Program-made: the position numbers and the translations under genes | Shown here: positions 22,701 to 37,309 of the stretch, one piece after another | How positions within the stretch are numbered: the stretch's first letter is position 1 | How the letters are laid out: the number at the start of each line of letters is the position of its first letter | Assembly (NCBI RefSeq): GCF_027596085.1 | Contig: NC_072470.1 | Coordinates: 3,647,688-3,711,687, forward strand | Length of the DNA stretch: 64,000 nucleotides | Source: Anoplopoma fimbria | Lineage: Eukaryota; Chordata; Actinopteri; Perciformes; Anoplopomatidae | Reading direction: 5' to 3' | Notes under the pieces: generated by a model | Database searches by the model: none | Seen by the model: the letters and a program-made list of their open reading frames with translations, nothing else | What the model was told of the DNA's origin: nothing

Positions 22701-24673
22701 TTTTGTGTATCCACCACAGAAAAAGGACTCTAATTATGTTGCAATGCCATCGTTTGTACCTGCTGTTTGACCAGCGTTTGTCCAATGAGCCTGGCTCTCA
22801 GCCAAAGCGTCCTGTTAGCCGCTCTCCAGCGACCCTGGAGCTGTGTATAACCAAAGAAAACATTAGCCAGGTGACTTATCATGGAAGTCTGTGGCTGACC
22901 TTTTAATGCGCCTGTCATTGATTGTATAGCGTGGTACACTCTGTCCATCCCAAGGTGATAGATTATTCAATTAACTATTGACCTTTCCCGCGGACTCATT
23001 TGTCGATGGAAATGCTTTTATGACAGCCGTGCATTTAGGAACCAAAGGATGCTGAGGTTTGATTTTAAGGATTTACTGTGGCGGTATGATTTCCCCCTCC
23101 GTCTCCACTCTCCTCTTTCTCATGTTGACTTTTTGATTTACATTGTTGTGTTATGAAGTTTGGCTCTGGTGCTGCTCCTGTGGTGGATTTATCCTACCTA
23201 CTTCTCCTTTACTCCGACATATTTCATAACCGACCCAGCTCGTTAATGTAGCCGTGACTGTGTGTTGAAGTCGGGAGATGTGCATTTGTATTTGTCGCTG
23301 CTTCAGAAATGCGTAGCCATGAATCAGCACCTATGAGGAGCCCATTTGGCACTGCTTCTGTTGTCTTCATCTCAGTTGCATTACTCATTACTCATACTGA
23401 TACCAGAGAACACATTCAGATGACGGCATTCACAGGACTTTTTTTTTCATCATCCAGCTGGTGGTGTGCATTGTCAGAAAGCTGCAGCTCAGCAGAGCAA
23501 GAGTCAGATAACGATCTCTTGTGTGTTTTGACACCAAAAAACACATTTTGCTGCAGAGCAAAGGGACAATTTTTTAATGAAAGGTAACATATGCAACATG
23601 GTTTAACTTAACAGCAGGAAGTTACCATTGTGGGATCAATGCAATAAGTTTAGCAGCATTTGTTCACGACTATCACCCACCTAAACTTCTCAGCATCTCT
23701 TTCATCTAAAGTACAACACAATTCACGTATAGTAAAATGCCTTTAAACTAGATTTGACTCTAAAGGATGATTTCAGAGCGACATGACAGGTCAGAATATC
23801 GGCAAACGGCAAAATATAGAGCAGAAATGATGTGAGCGTGAGGTTGCCATGGTATCACTGCGTCGTGTGTTAGGACATCTGTTGGGTTCATGTTGCCCCA
23901 CAGTGTTGCCCAATAAGTTGTTCAATCACTCATTTAACTTTGATGCACTCTATGTAAAAAAACAACTAGTTTTATTTCTTCTTTTATGCAGTTAGATGAG
24001 GAATTCTGCAGGCAGTATTTGTTTCAAATGATAAAGAACACAACTTTAAATATTTTAAGCTTTGTAGTTACGATGCTTATCAAAGCAACACGGTATTAAA
24101 CACGATATTCAGAGCATTAATATATCATTAAACAACTATTATCTATGTAAAGATGAAGTGGATTAATGTCTACAAAGCCTAACTAAGTAGTTTTGTTGTG
24201 TTTTTGTTTTTGAAGTAAATGCATTCCCCTCCATACATGATTAAGAATCCAGTTTAGTTGTGTGGGGATTTTTTTTTTAAGGAGAGAGGGTTGCAAAAAG
24301 AGAGTTTTTGGAAACGTATCTGCGAAAACCTTAGTTTTCCTAAACTGTACCAATACTGTTGTGGAGCAGCCTTTCTCAGGCGTTTGATATCAAGGCCTGA
24401 CAGACTTCAGGTTTTCATTTCATCTCCTTCACTGGTAGAAGGTGTGCTAATCAGTAAAACCAGCTGCTCTCATGTTTAGCTGAATTGCAGAGCTGCAGAC
24501 AGTCTACACCGCTGTTATTCTCTCCTCCCAGCCAGCTAGACTCCACCCATCTGCCACGGCACGCAGGTTAAAACAAACGGTACGAGTTAGCTGCAGATCC
24601 TCCTCGCCTCAGGTTAAATACCCAGCCGTGACTTGATGCTGCGTGACATGTCTAGCCAGCGCCAGTTTAAGGA
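22701..24673. other. noncoding DNA, nothing firmly recognised
   Basis: No gene. Parts around 22890-23080 look low in repeats and could be conserved. 23640-24250 is AT-rich and plain. Short open frames on both strands show no protein features. Confidence 0.45.
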
Positions 24674-24702
24674 CCCTCCTCCTCCTCCTCCTCCTCCTCC
24701 TC
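24674..24702. repeat. (CTC)n trinucleotide repeat
   Basis: About nine CTC units, polypurine on the minus strand. Confidence 0.9.
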
Positions 24703-25110
24703 TGCCCGTACTCATTGTTGTTAAAGAGGATGTGACAAAGAGCGATATCGGTGGGATGAATATTTAATACGCCCTCCCCCCTGACTTATTCATGTTCTCC
24801 GGGCGTATCTCTCCTGCACATCCCTGCTCTCTACCTGTCACATTCCCTCTCACCGAAGAAGCATGGAGCCATCATGGCCCGAGTAATAACTTTACTTTCA
24901 CCCAGGGAAGTAGTAGAGCGAAGACATCTTGATCAAGCAATCCTGTGGAAAATGATGTCGGCTATCGGAGTGGTGATAGATATCCGTTATCCGGTACACC
25001 TCTTAAATATCATCCTCCCCTTTAACAGTTTTGACAGGAACTGCTTTCCCCCTTGTCAGAGCCAATTGGTTGAGGGATCGAGGGATTGAACATCTACGGG
25101 AGGACAGGAA
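24703..25110. promoter_or_regulatory. candidate conserved noncoding element (conservation untested)
   Basis: Unique, moderately GC-rich sequence. It has CATTGTTGTT near 24713, a GATATCGGTGGGATGAATATTTAATACG stretch (in part at 24745-24770) and several TATC/GATA words at 24959-24992. A 71-codon plus-strand frame at 24874-25089 overlaps it, but has no recognisable domain, so I do not call a gene. Confidence 0.3.
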
Positions 25111-25318
25111 TACCGCAATTACCGACAAAGGAGTGAAGGGGGGGGGATCTGTTAGTGATGTTTGATGTGATTTATCCGACAGCGCCGGGAGTGCATTTAA
25201 ACGGGGGCCCAGTGACGCCGTGACATTGACGGAGCCGTGTTATCAATGTGGCTACGAGTGGCTGAGAAAGCTGCTGTCAGGGTCTGAGTGACGGTTCATC
25301 ATAACTAGCCCTTTTGAT

Positions 25319-25357
25319 TGCCCCCCCCTCCTTCCTGCTTCCTGGTGAGAAAAGAGA
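25319..25357. other. C-rich to purine-rich transition
   Basis: A run of eight or nine C at 25321-25328 leads into the purine tract listed next. It may add to structural instability. Confidence 0.4.
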
Positions 25358-25455
25358 GAAGAAGAAGAAGAAGAAGAAGAAGAAGAAGAAGAAGAAGAAG
25401 AAGAAGAAGAAGAAGAAGAAGAAGAAGAAGGAGGAGGAGGAGGAGGAGGAAGAGG
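25358..25455. repeat. (GAA)24 followed by (GGA)7 purine tract
   Basis: An uninterrupted GAA array to 25430 passes directly into about seven GGA units. The whole is polypurine on the plus strand and polypyrimidine on the minus strand, the class of sequence able to form triplex (H-DNA). It explains the poly-Lys/Glu and poly-Leu frames that cross it. They are not genes. Confidence 0.97.
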
Positions 25456-28062
25456 AGACAGATCTGAAGAGGGAGAAGCAGATAAATCACCTCAGCTCAC
25501 ACAGAATCAGGCTTCTGCTCAACTGGAATCACTCGCTGCAAGAGTCACATTTGCCAGATCTCTGCCTGTTCAGAACTCCCACAATACGTAGAAATGCATT
25601 GCTTTGAAGTAGATGACATGAGCACTTCTTCCTTTAAAACGGACCGAATGCTGGAGATAACTTCACACTGCTGACAGTTGAGAGCTGTGTTTGAGGCTGA
25701 GCAGACTGAATGGTTGGAAGGAACATGTCGATGTTCAAATGTCACTGCACAACACATCATTGGAGTTATTCTTTATTTTTGCAATGGTTAGAAATGTTTT
25801 ATAGCATCTTTAGGTTTGTTGCATCTTTGGGAACAAATCTTTTCAGTAAGATTGGAATAAAAAATGCAGCAATTTCTTTTAATTTACATCTTAAAATCCT
25901 GCAAGAAAGTAAAGTCTTAATCAAATTAACCTTTTTAGATCCCCAAATCTTTGGAAAGTCATATTACAGTCTTTCTTTATATCTTTTTGTTTTACATATC
26001 ATTAATTTTTATGATAGTGGGGAAGACTTTCAATTTCGTAAGCTTTAATGAAAAAATCCCCTGACGATGACAAAAAAGGAAAACAATTCAAACATGACTT
26101 TTGGTCAAATTAACAAAAAACTGATCCAGTACATTCAAGTCAGATTTCATGGCTGAGCAGAACAACAAAGGAATAAACTGTAAAACAAGACAGAAACAGC
26201 CTTTGTCCTTAGTCACCGTGTTTGTCATGTGCAGACTTCCACAGAAAAACACACATCCGGTGGAGTCATCGGCAGGCAACATCTGTGTGCCGGTCAATAA
26301 TTCACCAATCTGAGACGGTGTTTCAGTGTAAGTTTTGAAAACAAGGATAGGTTGCACTTATCCCGACCTGGAGTCATGAGAAGGGTTATGGAGCCTCGTT
26401 AACAATGCATGAGAGCCGCATTCTGGCTCCCCACCACCGACGTTCATGCATCTTTTAAGGAAAAATACTTTGCAGAGAGAGAGCGGTGGCTAACTGTGTT
26501 TTGTCTAAAAATAAACCTCTTCACTGTTGATCCGGCGAAGCCTCGTAAAACTGACACCGACGTGGGTGAGCTGGGAGCGAGGTGGAGCGTGAAACAACTT
26601 CTGGATGGATGCGATCATGACTCTGAGCTTCGCCTCGTCTCTTCAACATCCATTCTGAACACAAGCATTCATATTTGTGTGTGCATATTGGTATTTAGAT
26701 ATTTGACGTCTGTAGATTGAGTGCTTCAACTCTGACCTTTGGCCCCTTCTTTATGGTTAGATTCTTGTAATGTTGCCAATGCAGGAACTTAAGCTTGTTT
26801 GACTCTTGGATGCATGTGCTCAGAGCAGCTCTCATAGGCTTAGAATATAAATAAGTTACTCATATATATATTTATGCATACATCTGCTCCATATCCAGGC
26901 CCAGATCTTTAGTTTGCACTTGCCAAAGGGGGCAATTCAGAGTTCATAGGTGAGCTTGATGAAGTAAAGGGTAACCTAAATGTCTCGCTGAATAGCTCAT
27001 TGGCAGAGTCGACTATTTCACGTCCATCTATAATGCTGTATTTATTGATGTATGCATAGTAATATGATGCAGTATCCTCTGCTGTGTTTCTGTCTGTGTC
27101 CACTGTGAGTCTGACAGTGTTAAAGGAGTGCACGGCTAAAGTTAGCATGAAAGAAAATAGCACGTTTTAGCAGCTCTGGAGTGAAACAGTAAGTAATAAC
27201 AGCTTAGGGAGGCTCTGGCTTTGTGGGGCCCCTGACCCCCCCGGGCCCCTTTGCTTGGTCTGGGAATCCATCCATGTCAACCATACTGTAGCTACAATGG
27301 TATTTTAGTAAATAATATGTCATGCAAAAGCTGCGGCAGTGAACATGCATTGGAATGAGGTTTTGCAAAGCCGTCCAATGTCAACGTTGTGTTTGGCGAG
27401 GGAGAGATCGTGATATAACTCTAATATGCTGATAATTCTGGGAGTTAGAATTTACACAAAATATGGCAAAATGTTAAGTTTGGAAAGTGTGGGACTGTAA
27501 GAATAATAGTACGTGACAAGAGCCTGGTCTGAAGATCACAATATGTGGTCGTAAACCTTTGGCTCCGTCATTTAGAGTGTGATAAAACAACACCAACTTT
27601 CAACTGGACCTAAAAACCCACCAGGGACATGTGGATGATTTTTGTTCCATCAAAGCCTGTCACCAGAAACAAAAATAGGATTTCTCTGACCAACAGAGGG
27701 TAGAGTTTCAACATGTACAAACCAATAATTTGTGAAAGAGTAATGTGGCAGAAAATGCAAGAACATCCAGAGCGATCTCAAAAAGCTGTGATCTGCTTTC
27801 CCAGACCTCGATGTGCCATTCCAGCAGTTACTCCGATTTATTAAACAATATATCACGACTGTTTGACTTTGTGTCAACACTCCAAACTCTGTGGCGGTGC
27901 TCGAGCCGTTATGTTGCCGTTCCTGGTTTTAATCATTTTTGGCCGCTTTCCACTTCCTGCCCTGAAAAGTGAAACAGCTTAGGAATGTCATTCTTTGAAA
28001 AGAAAACAGAGAGGATCCACAGAGGAAGTCCTCCCACAGTCCTCTGGTCTCTGTGCACGGCT

Positions 28063-28064
<2 letters not shown>
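25456..28064. other. noncoding DNA, nothing recognised
   Basis: No repeat family or gene recognised. 25760-26050 is AT-rich with a 112-codon frame that is Phe/Leu/Ile-rich, as expected of AT-rich noncoding DNA. A C-rich stretch with GGGGCCCCTGACC lies near 27219-27250. Confidence 0.5.

Positions 28065-28158
<94 letters not shown>
28065..28158. repeat. (AC)47 microsatellite
   Basis: Pure array of 94 bases, one of the two longest in the window. All His/Thr and Val/Cys repeat frames crossing it are artefacts of the array. Confidence 0.98.
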
Positions 28159-28160
<2 letters not shown>

Positions 28161-28378
28161 CCACTCTGACACAGACACACTGGCATGTACTCACATACAC
28201 ACATGTTCTCACACCCACATGTAAAACTCTCCCACACAGTCAAACAGGCACATGTGTGCACAAACACACACTGACACACCCAGACACTCACACACACACA
28301 CACAGACTTCCTCACTTACAGTCACACACACTGATTCATTCTCTCATACACACTCACTCACACACACTCACACACTGC
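28159..28378. repeat. degenerate CA-rich halo of the (AC)47 array
   Basis: About 220 bases of imperfect CA repeats carrying TCACA, GACACACC and CATACACA variants. It looks like an older, mutated extension of the adjacent array. Confidence 0.85.
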
Positions 28379-29611
28379 AGCAGGGCTTGCTGGGAAACAT
28401 CAGACACCCAGGGAGGAAGGAGGACAGGCTTTTCCCACATTTAGACTCCATGGATACTTCAGATGTCAGGCTAAAAATAGAGCAATGTTAAACCGAACCA
28501 ACAGTGAATCAACTACAGCGACCAGCCTGCCCTGCTCTGCACTGCTGCCCTTTGACCCGGAGTTTAAACATTTAAACACAGCGCAGTTGTCAGGATGATT
28601 GCTTGCGTTTCATAAATCTTAACTGCAGTGAGTTCTGGTTTCTGCATTTTGTGATAATCTGCAGGATCAACGTCACGTAAAACACGGGAGAGATTTTTTC
28701 TCACATCGTTGAGGTTCAAAGTGCAAGTTCTTAAAATGAGAACTATAAAGAGCATGCCTTTCTCTCCTTCCTTTCAGTATAAAGAGACGCCATAAGGGTC
28801 TAATATTTCTCAAAATGGACACAAACGTACCGGGTGTCTGCATGAGTGGACAGTCTGGCTCCCTCATGAGCTCGGCCAGATGACAAAATGAACGTCACTC
28901 AAACCCTCCTGGCTTTACGGACACAAAGTATAATTTGAGCTGTACGTTTTAAATTAAATGAACTATTTTCATCTGCTCTTCTGTCAGTGAAATTAGTCAC
29001 AGTATTTAATTTAGAATATCAAGTTTGTCTTGATCGTCGTAGCTCATCTTTACAATTTCGGTGGTGCATAATTATAATCACACTCAAAGCTGACAAAATC
29101 AACACTTCAGGGTCGAGGCTTACTTTTTATATCTTCAAATTAACGGTAATTATTTATGGAAATTGAGCACCTTTATATTTCTAAATCAGTGTGTTAGATC
29201 TTAAAGATTGGGCCGTGATCAATTCAAGAGCAATAGGACCAGACGTGACTTTAAAGGTTTTTTTTATACATTTATACACTCTTCTTGTATCCTCAAATTT
29301 TATTTATTTTCAATCTGAAATGAGCATCCACCCCAGAATAGATTTCTCTTAGATAATTTAAATATGCCTTTTGGTGTGAACATCACCCTAAAGTTAAATT
29401 GAAATATTTCGTTTCCTAATGTGAGTACCTTCCCTGGTTTGGTGTATTTTTTCCTGACAGTGACTCATTCCTGTTTTCACACTTTTCTTTCTGAGCATAA
29501 CAACTCTTTTTCCTGCAACACCCTTCCTCATACTCATACTATGTTTACATATTTTTTTACCAGTGACCCATTCACCACAACCTTTGTGCTACTGAGCAGC
29601 TCCGGTTGTGC
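28379..29611. other. noncoding DNA, nothing recognised
   Basis: Ordinary sequence, AT-rich from about 28940. No repeat family or coding signal. Confidence 0.55.
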
Positions 29612-29745
29612 AACGTGCCTTGCTCCAGGGCACAATGACAGTAAAGTTTTTGATGAAGGAGAGCTTTGTCATTTTCCTCAGCAGGCATTTCATTTCAAAC
29701 CGCTGACCTTCCAGTCACAAGCCTGTCTCTGCAACTTTCAGCCAC
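29612..29745 (-). mobile_element. tRNA-derived SINE (teleost type), degenerate
   Basis: On the minus strand a tRNA-like head reads CTTGTGACTGGAAGGTCAGC followed by GGTTTGAAATG (29693-29725). This is the B-box region of a common fish SINE (consensus AAGGTCGCNGGTTCGAATC). About 50-80 bases further on, GTGCCCTGGAGCAAGGCACG (29613-29633) matches the usual 'gcaccttgagcaaggca' body word. The 3' tail is not identified. The 154-codon plus frame overlapping it is not a gene. Confidence 0.65.
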
Positions 29746-31119
29746 TTTCACCACTGCTGCCATTATGCAAAATAATCTCATTTCACATTTGCTCACTTCT
29801 CCAACTAGCACCAATTGTCCGACCCAGTCACCGTCTCCAAATAAAAACCCGTCTGGCCTTTTTACATGTTCTCCCTGTTGCCTAACTCGGTCCTCTTCCT
29901 GGCACCCAGTCGCGTTTAATTTAGTTCAAGGCTGCGTCGTCCCATAAGGGTGGAATCCCGTTAAAACACATGCATGGCAACCAGATATTCACAACACAGC
30001 TGAGCGCATGCAGCAAGTGGACAAGATGATTAAAAGAGCAGAGCCTTGTGCAGCGGGAGTGAAACGGGATGCAGCCGCATTCGAGCAATAACGCCAATAC
30101 TTCGTTCAGCGAGCAGAAGCAGCAGAGAGAGGTTGTAGAAAGTCATCAGCGTCTTCATTTAGAGTTGTGTGCGGATCTTCTACTGGTCATATGACTTCTG
30201 TAACTGCTGACATGCAAGGCTGTGAGGATGTCAGGTTCAAGTGGTTTCATAATGGAGAGCAACGCCACGCAACCAGCGTCATTTTGCACTTTTAGTCAAG
30301 TTCAGCAGCTTACTTTATTATTGTTAATCAATAATTGAGCTGTTGAAATGTCAGTTATATGTAACCAATATGTCTAAAATGCATTGACCGTTTAAGAAAT
30401 ACTGACACAGAATAATATCTTGATTTATTTGCATTCGTAGGTCCCCATGAATCCATTCAAATGTGGCCTCAGTTTGTTTGTATTTCCTTCAATTCTAAAT
30501 GAATGCAGATCTACATTTTTTTTTTTTCACAACCACTTTCCCTGATTGTTTCTGGTAGGAACCACCTTCCTCCTCATCCTCCTCGCCCTGATGCAAGGTG
30601 ATGCTGTGCTCATGTATTTGCTTATTCAGTGTGCAAAAACCCTCTAAATCAGATTTATGTAGTTGCAGACGTCACCTCTGTTCACCGAGCAAAGAGACAC
30701 CAGAGCGCATTAAGACTCGCCCAGAGGGGGAGACGTTCTGCCCTCACGGGTCACTGAGGATTACTGCAGGAATGATCATTTATGTTTTATTCTATTCTGT
30801 GTCTAAATATATTAATATGCTAGTTACAATAAAGGCTTCATGCTTCCTGTTTTGCCTTCAGTCATAGATGTGTGAAATATTCTTTAGGGATTAAAGAAAA
30901 ATGCTGTGTTTTGGTGTAAATTGTCTCTGAAATGTAGCCTCAAAGTTTTAAAGTAAAAGTAAAACACACATCACTCATAATCACAGTATGTTATTCCCTT
31001 TTTAATTTGCAGTTCGATGATCATAATCACCACCTTTATCTTCTCATGTGTCAGGGGCCTAAATTGATGGTGTGACAGTACAATCTGAAATTGAAAAACG
31101 AAGATGCCGCTACTCTTAA
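29746..31119. other. noncoding DNA, nothing recognised
   Basis: Mixed sequence. There is a T-run near 30518-30528 and a short CTCCTCATCCTCCTC stretch near 30569. No known repeat or coding signal. Confidence 0.5.
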
Positions 31120-31290
31120 GAAACAGATGATAAATTTAGCTTCCCATATGGCACGGGCATCTGGCGCTATCTGAGCGTTGGAGTACACGGTGGCCGGCTC
31201 AGCGGAGAGGCCCGCTGCACGATGACGCGACTGAGCCTCTGTGTTTGAAATGCCAAAGATTATCTTTGGCTGCGTGTTGAGATATGTGCC
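31120..31290. promoter_or_regulatory. candidate conserved noncoding element (conservation untested)
   Basis: Unique, balanced-composition block with CpG-containing words (GGCGCTATCTGAGCG, GATGACGCGACTGAGCC) and an inverted CCAAAGATTATCTTTGG at about 31252-31268. That palindromic word has CCAAAGAT/ATCTTTGG arms around a single T and resembles two opposed TCF/LEF sites. Inference only. Confidence 0.33.
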
Positions 31291-32251
31291 TCATTGATGT
31301 AACGTTTTACAGATGGTGTAGTAGCTGCTGTGTGTTCGGTGCAGGGAGAGAGTGAGAGAGAGCAAAGCGCCATAATCTCCTGATGTGTGATGACAGGTAG
31401 TCTCAAAGCAAAGCCTGTGCACGCCGTACCTGCCGCGCCGCTCGGTTTGATGGGAGATCAGTGGGCTGTCGACTCCGCTAACAGCCGAGCGTGCAACAAA
31501 TCCATCGGAAAGGCACGAGAGACGAACACAAACGTCTCACGCAGACACATGAAAGCATGCGGAGAACACGGAAACACAATGTCTGGTTCACAAACATCAG
31601 ACACACTGATGCAGGTACATAAGCCTGCAAATGCAATTATAGTTCACACAGTTAGAGGTTCAGTCTGATCCCATTTTCTGAACCTCAATACAGAATCAAA
31701 TCCTTTAGAGTCACCGATCAAATCTACTTAGGTTTAGCTTCAGATTTAGAATTTAGACTCTTTTCTAGCACCTGTCAAAGCTCTTCTATACCTGCTTTTT
31801 ACTTGTTTAACACAACTTCACTATACAAATATTCTGCATCCAAGTTGTATGACATCTAGAGATGGTTGAATTTTGGATTTTTGCTCGATTTGCCTTGTGG
31901 TATTTTGATTTTGTAACAATATGCTGCTGCAGATGCAAACATGCAAACTTACAGAGGATGTTGAGAGTAACTTGAGCTAGCATAAGCTTGCAGAAGAGCG
32001 TATGCACATCTTCCAAATTTAATAATTTATTATGAAAACAAATACACAATGTAAAGAAGAAAGAGTCCCAAATCTTCATGCAGTGCAACTTTAAGAACAA
32101 ATGCATGTTCAGGTGTAGCTCAAAAGACAAATAAATTCTGTTTGCACGCATGCAAATAAAAGTAAATACAAATGCAAGAGCATGTACACAGACATCTATG
32201 AGTTAGCTTCCCTGTTCAATCTGTGTTCCTGTCTTCACACACACTAACCAG

Positions 32252-32253
<2 letters not shown>
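31291..32253. other. noncoding DNA, nothing recognised
   Basis: The left part is GC-moderate with a GAGAGTGAGAGAGAGC patch near 31347-31363. The right part is AT-rich. Open frames of 93-114 codons lack protein features. Confidence 0.5.

Positions 32254-32287
<34 letters not shown>
32254..32287. repeat. (CA)n microsatellite, about 16 units
   Basis: Pure short CA array. Confidence 0.95.
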
Positions 32288-35020
32288 AAAACACCGGTAT
32301 CACTCCTTCAGTGCTCTGAATGATTTTACTCTCAGCTGAGCCACATCACAGGCGAGGAAGGAGTGTGCCCCTCCATCAAAGAGCTCTTTAAATGAAATCA
32401 TGTCCTCTGATGATTCAAAGCAAATATTTCCCTGGCACACTCCTACTGAATGTGCTCCTCTGAAGAGCAGGCCTTCAAGTGAGGGGAAGGCGCTACTTTT
32501 TACGCTTTGAGCGTTGCTCGGTGGGGGCGCGACGTGTCGGGGGGGCTGTAAGCGGTGTCGAAAAATGAAAATGGATCTTGGCTGCTTGCACCCAGGTTTT
32601 CAGGAGTGTAGTTATATCTGAATGTGGAGCACAAAGAGCTTTCCTCACAATGTGGTAGCGAAAGTCATAAAAAGTGAAATAAAAAAAAGAACAAGATTTG
32701 ATTTGATTTTGTTTGTGGGAAACAAAACAAATTGTTAAATTTGGAGGTATAGGCCAGACTAATGAGCTATATTTTCAAGGATTGGTATATTTAAAAAAAT
32801 CATAAATCATCAAATCCTTCTGCATCTACAGTAACATCAAGATTAACTATTAGATAACAATTTGTTGACAAAAAGTGGAGGTGTATTGAGACATCTAGGT
32901 TTCATAAAACAGTTGTTGTTATATGTAAGCTTGAGGTTTAAATACTTTCTTTAAATACTTTTCTTATAACCTAGACATCAAGAAGCCTTCTGACCTGAAA
33001 ACCACCACGTCAGTGCTTACTGAGATGTTTAAAACTGTTGCTAGACAGCAACATCACAGCAACACCAGCAATTAAAGACACCACTTCCTTCAAATCTGTG
33101 GATTTTTGAGGTTCAACCCATCCCTGCGTCAACAGCAAACAACGTGTCACATCATTTCCATCAGCTGAGTCTGTTGTGACACTTTTCATTCCCAATTTGC
33201 GACAAAACGCTGCAACACTGTCTCCTCCGTCGACGTACCAACCTGCTAATCATTTCATTTTCTGCCTGAATATGTCCAAATTGAATTAATCCAGTGTCGA
33301 GGTGCAGGATCCACCTTACACCTCACTTCTTCTCTTTTATCGCCTTCCTCCTCGCAGCAACAGATTGTAAAATCTGTTGACAGCCCTGACAGGCTCGCTA
33401 AGAAAGCGGAGTTCATTATCGAAGTCATCGTCTGGTCCTTAAAGGTTATTCACCCCCCCTCCTCAGCGACAGAGCCTCGTCCTCAAAGTGACATGTTAAT
33501 GGTTAATGTTGCACGCCATACCGTGAAGAAGAGGGACGGGGAGGGGACGCAGTTTGCAGAAGATGTGGTGTGAAATAATTCCGGACATGTTTGGGAAATC
33601 TTGTCTCCTAATGACACCAGCAGGAGAGGACGGATACGATCGGAGGCCTCCTGTCAGATGTGTCATGTGTCACTCATGCCTTTATGTGTCCTGCGCTTGG
33701 ATTTTCCTTTTAAACCCCCACATGTGCAGCACATTGTGTCTTTCCTATTAGAGCAGGCATGTAAGATAGACATGGGTACATCTGGAGAAAAGGTGCACGC
33801 TGAAAATCTCTGAAACAAAACAGTGTTCTCCTCTGTTAGCTCTTTTTTCCCTCACTGGACATTTGAAATCCTGAACACATGAAGGTACTTTAATGTCCAA
33901 AGAATTGAATCTGTCACGGCAGTTTCTCCAACTTTCACATGAGAAAAAAGTGAGAGGACACTAAACTTCCTCGTAATGAATGAACGCCTCACATCCACTT
34001 TAGAGGAACATCCTTTTCTCATTATATTGCAATAAATTCAGCTGGATGTGGCCTATATTTAGTGTGCTCCTGATCTCGGCCCAGAGATATGCGCCTCCTA
34101 ACTCATGAGTCCTCCCTCATCTTCATTTTGGCACCGCACTACATTTGCCCTAAGACAAATCTTTTCCTTAGTGAAATTGAAAACTCCTCCTCTCCAAATG
34201 GTGGTATCAGACAGCGGGGGGGTTGGCTTATGCTGCAGAAAAGCTTAGCTGGAAGAATGGACGTTTTGACTTTTAGTTTTTGGGTTGGATCTGATACAAA
34301 GCAGCATTTGGGATGATTTCTAAACGATGGCAGCTTCAACTGCAAAAATAAGCTCAGATACAGATAGAAGAACATGTAACAACTATAACTTGCACACCTT
34401 TGTTTCTCATCTCTCAGCTGCGTTCTCAGATCAGTTTGGATGTTTCTTGAACATTAAAGCCCAGCTGAATTCTCTCACCCTCCCCTGGTCTTCTCAGGAA
34501 GCTGGTGACATCCACGTCCTCCATCTGAGGTTACCGCGACCTGATTTGATCCCACGCCATCATTCGGCTCGATATGTCCGGCTGAGCTGCCCTGTCAGCT
34601 TCTACAGGTTGTTAGTTTTCTGTTTGTTGGCCCATCGTACCTCTTTTTAGAACTAATTGGCACCTTTTATTTCCATATTTTATGTTTTAGGAAGCATTTT
34701 TTACTCTGAAATCTGAATTATTAGTACTATATTAACAACATATTTAAAGTATATTATTAGCATGAACACAAAATGGTTATATAATTCAGGGATAAGTCTG
34801 ACAATATTATATATTTTGTAAACATTTATCTTAACTACATGTCAACAATTCCCATAAAAACCCTCTCAGTACTGTTTTACTCTCAGGCCCAAAGCAATTG
34901 TTTCTTTCTCAAGACATCAATCTCTTAAAACAGCTCACAAATATCTGCTGTTGTTGGTCAGTCATATGCTAAAACAGCTGGGCTTTGTAGTTTTTAGTGA
35001 GTATTTGTGGCAGCGTGACG
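32288..35020. other. noncoding DNA, nothing firmly recognised
   Basis: No coding signal. 33230-33560 is GC-moderate with low repeat content. 34640-34860 is strongly AT-rich and may be an old repeat, but I could not assign a family. Confidence 0.45.
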
Positions 35021-35057
35021 GTGTGTGTGTGTGTGGGGTTGAGTCTGAATAAACTAC

Positions 35058-35137
<80 letters not shown>

Positions 35138-35156
35138 TGTGTGTGTCTGTGTGTGT
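35021..35156. repeat. GT microsatellite cluster with (GT)38 core
   Basis: A short (GT)7 at 35021-35034 is followed by a pure (GT)38 at 35061-35136 and a (GTCT)-interrupted tail to 35156. It faces the (AC)49 array about 100 bp downstream. Confidence 0.97.
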
Positions 35157-35234
35157 TCATGGTAATAAAGGAAGATGTCAGCCGGTGCAACAGTGTGGCT
35201 CATTAGTGTGTTTTTGGACGATGATGGAGCTTAT

Positions 35235-37247
<2,013 letters not shown>

Positions 37248-37309
37248 GCTTTCAGGGTATCTGGACACAGAGTGTCAGCTAAATGCCTGAAATGTAAATG
37301 TAAAATGAA
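37248..37309 (+). mobile_element. SINE 3'-end fragment (teleost type)
   Basis: The sequence GTGTCAGCTAAATGCCTGAA followed by ATGTAAATGTAAA is the characteristic 3' end of a widespread fish tRNA SINE ('...agcgtcagctaaatgactgtaaatgtaa'). The tRNA head is absent, so this is a 5'-truncated copy. Confidence 0.55.

Noticed and set aside
25305..25607. Poly-Lys/Glu and poly-Leu frames
   Set aside because: They are translations of the GAA/GGA tract.
27985..28491. Frames rich in Thr/His or Val/Cys repeats
   Set aside because: They are translations of the (AC)47 array and its halo.
29421..29885. 154-codon plus-strand frame
   Set aside because: It runs through a degenerate tRNA-derived SINE on the opposite strand and has no protein features.
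34640..34865. AT-rich stretch suspected to be an old repeat
   Set aside because: No ordered words that I can assign to a family.
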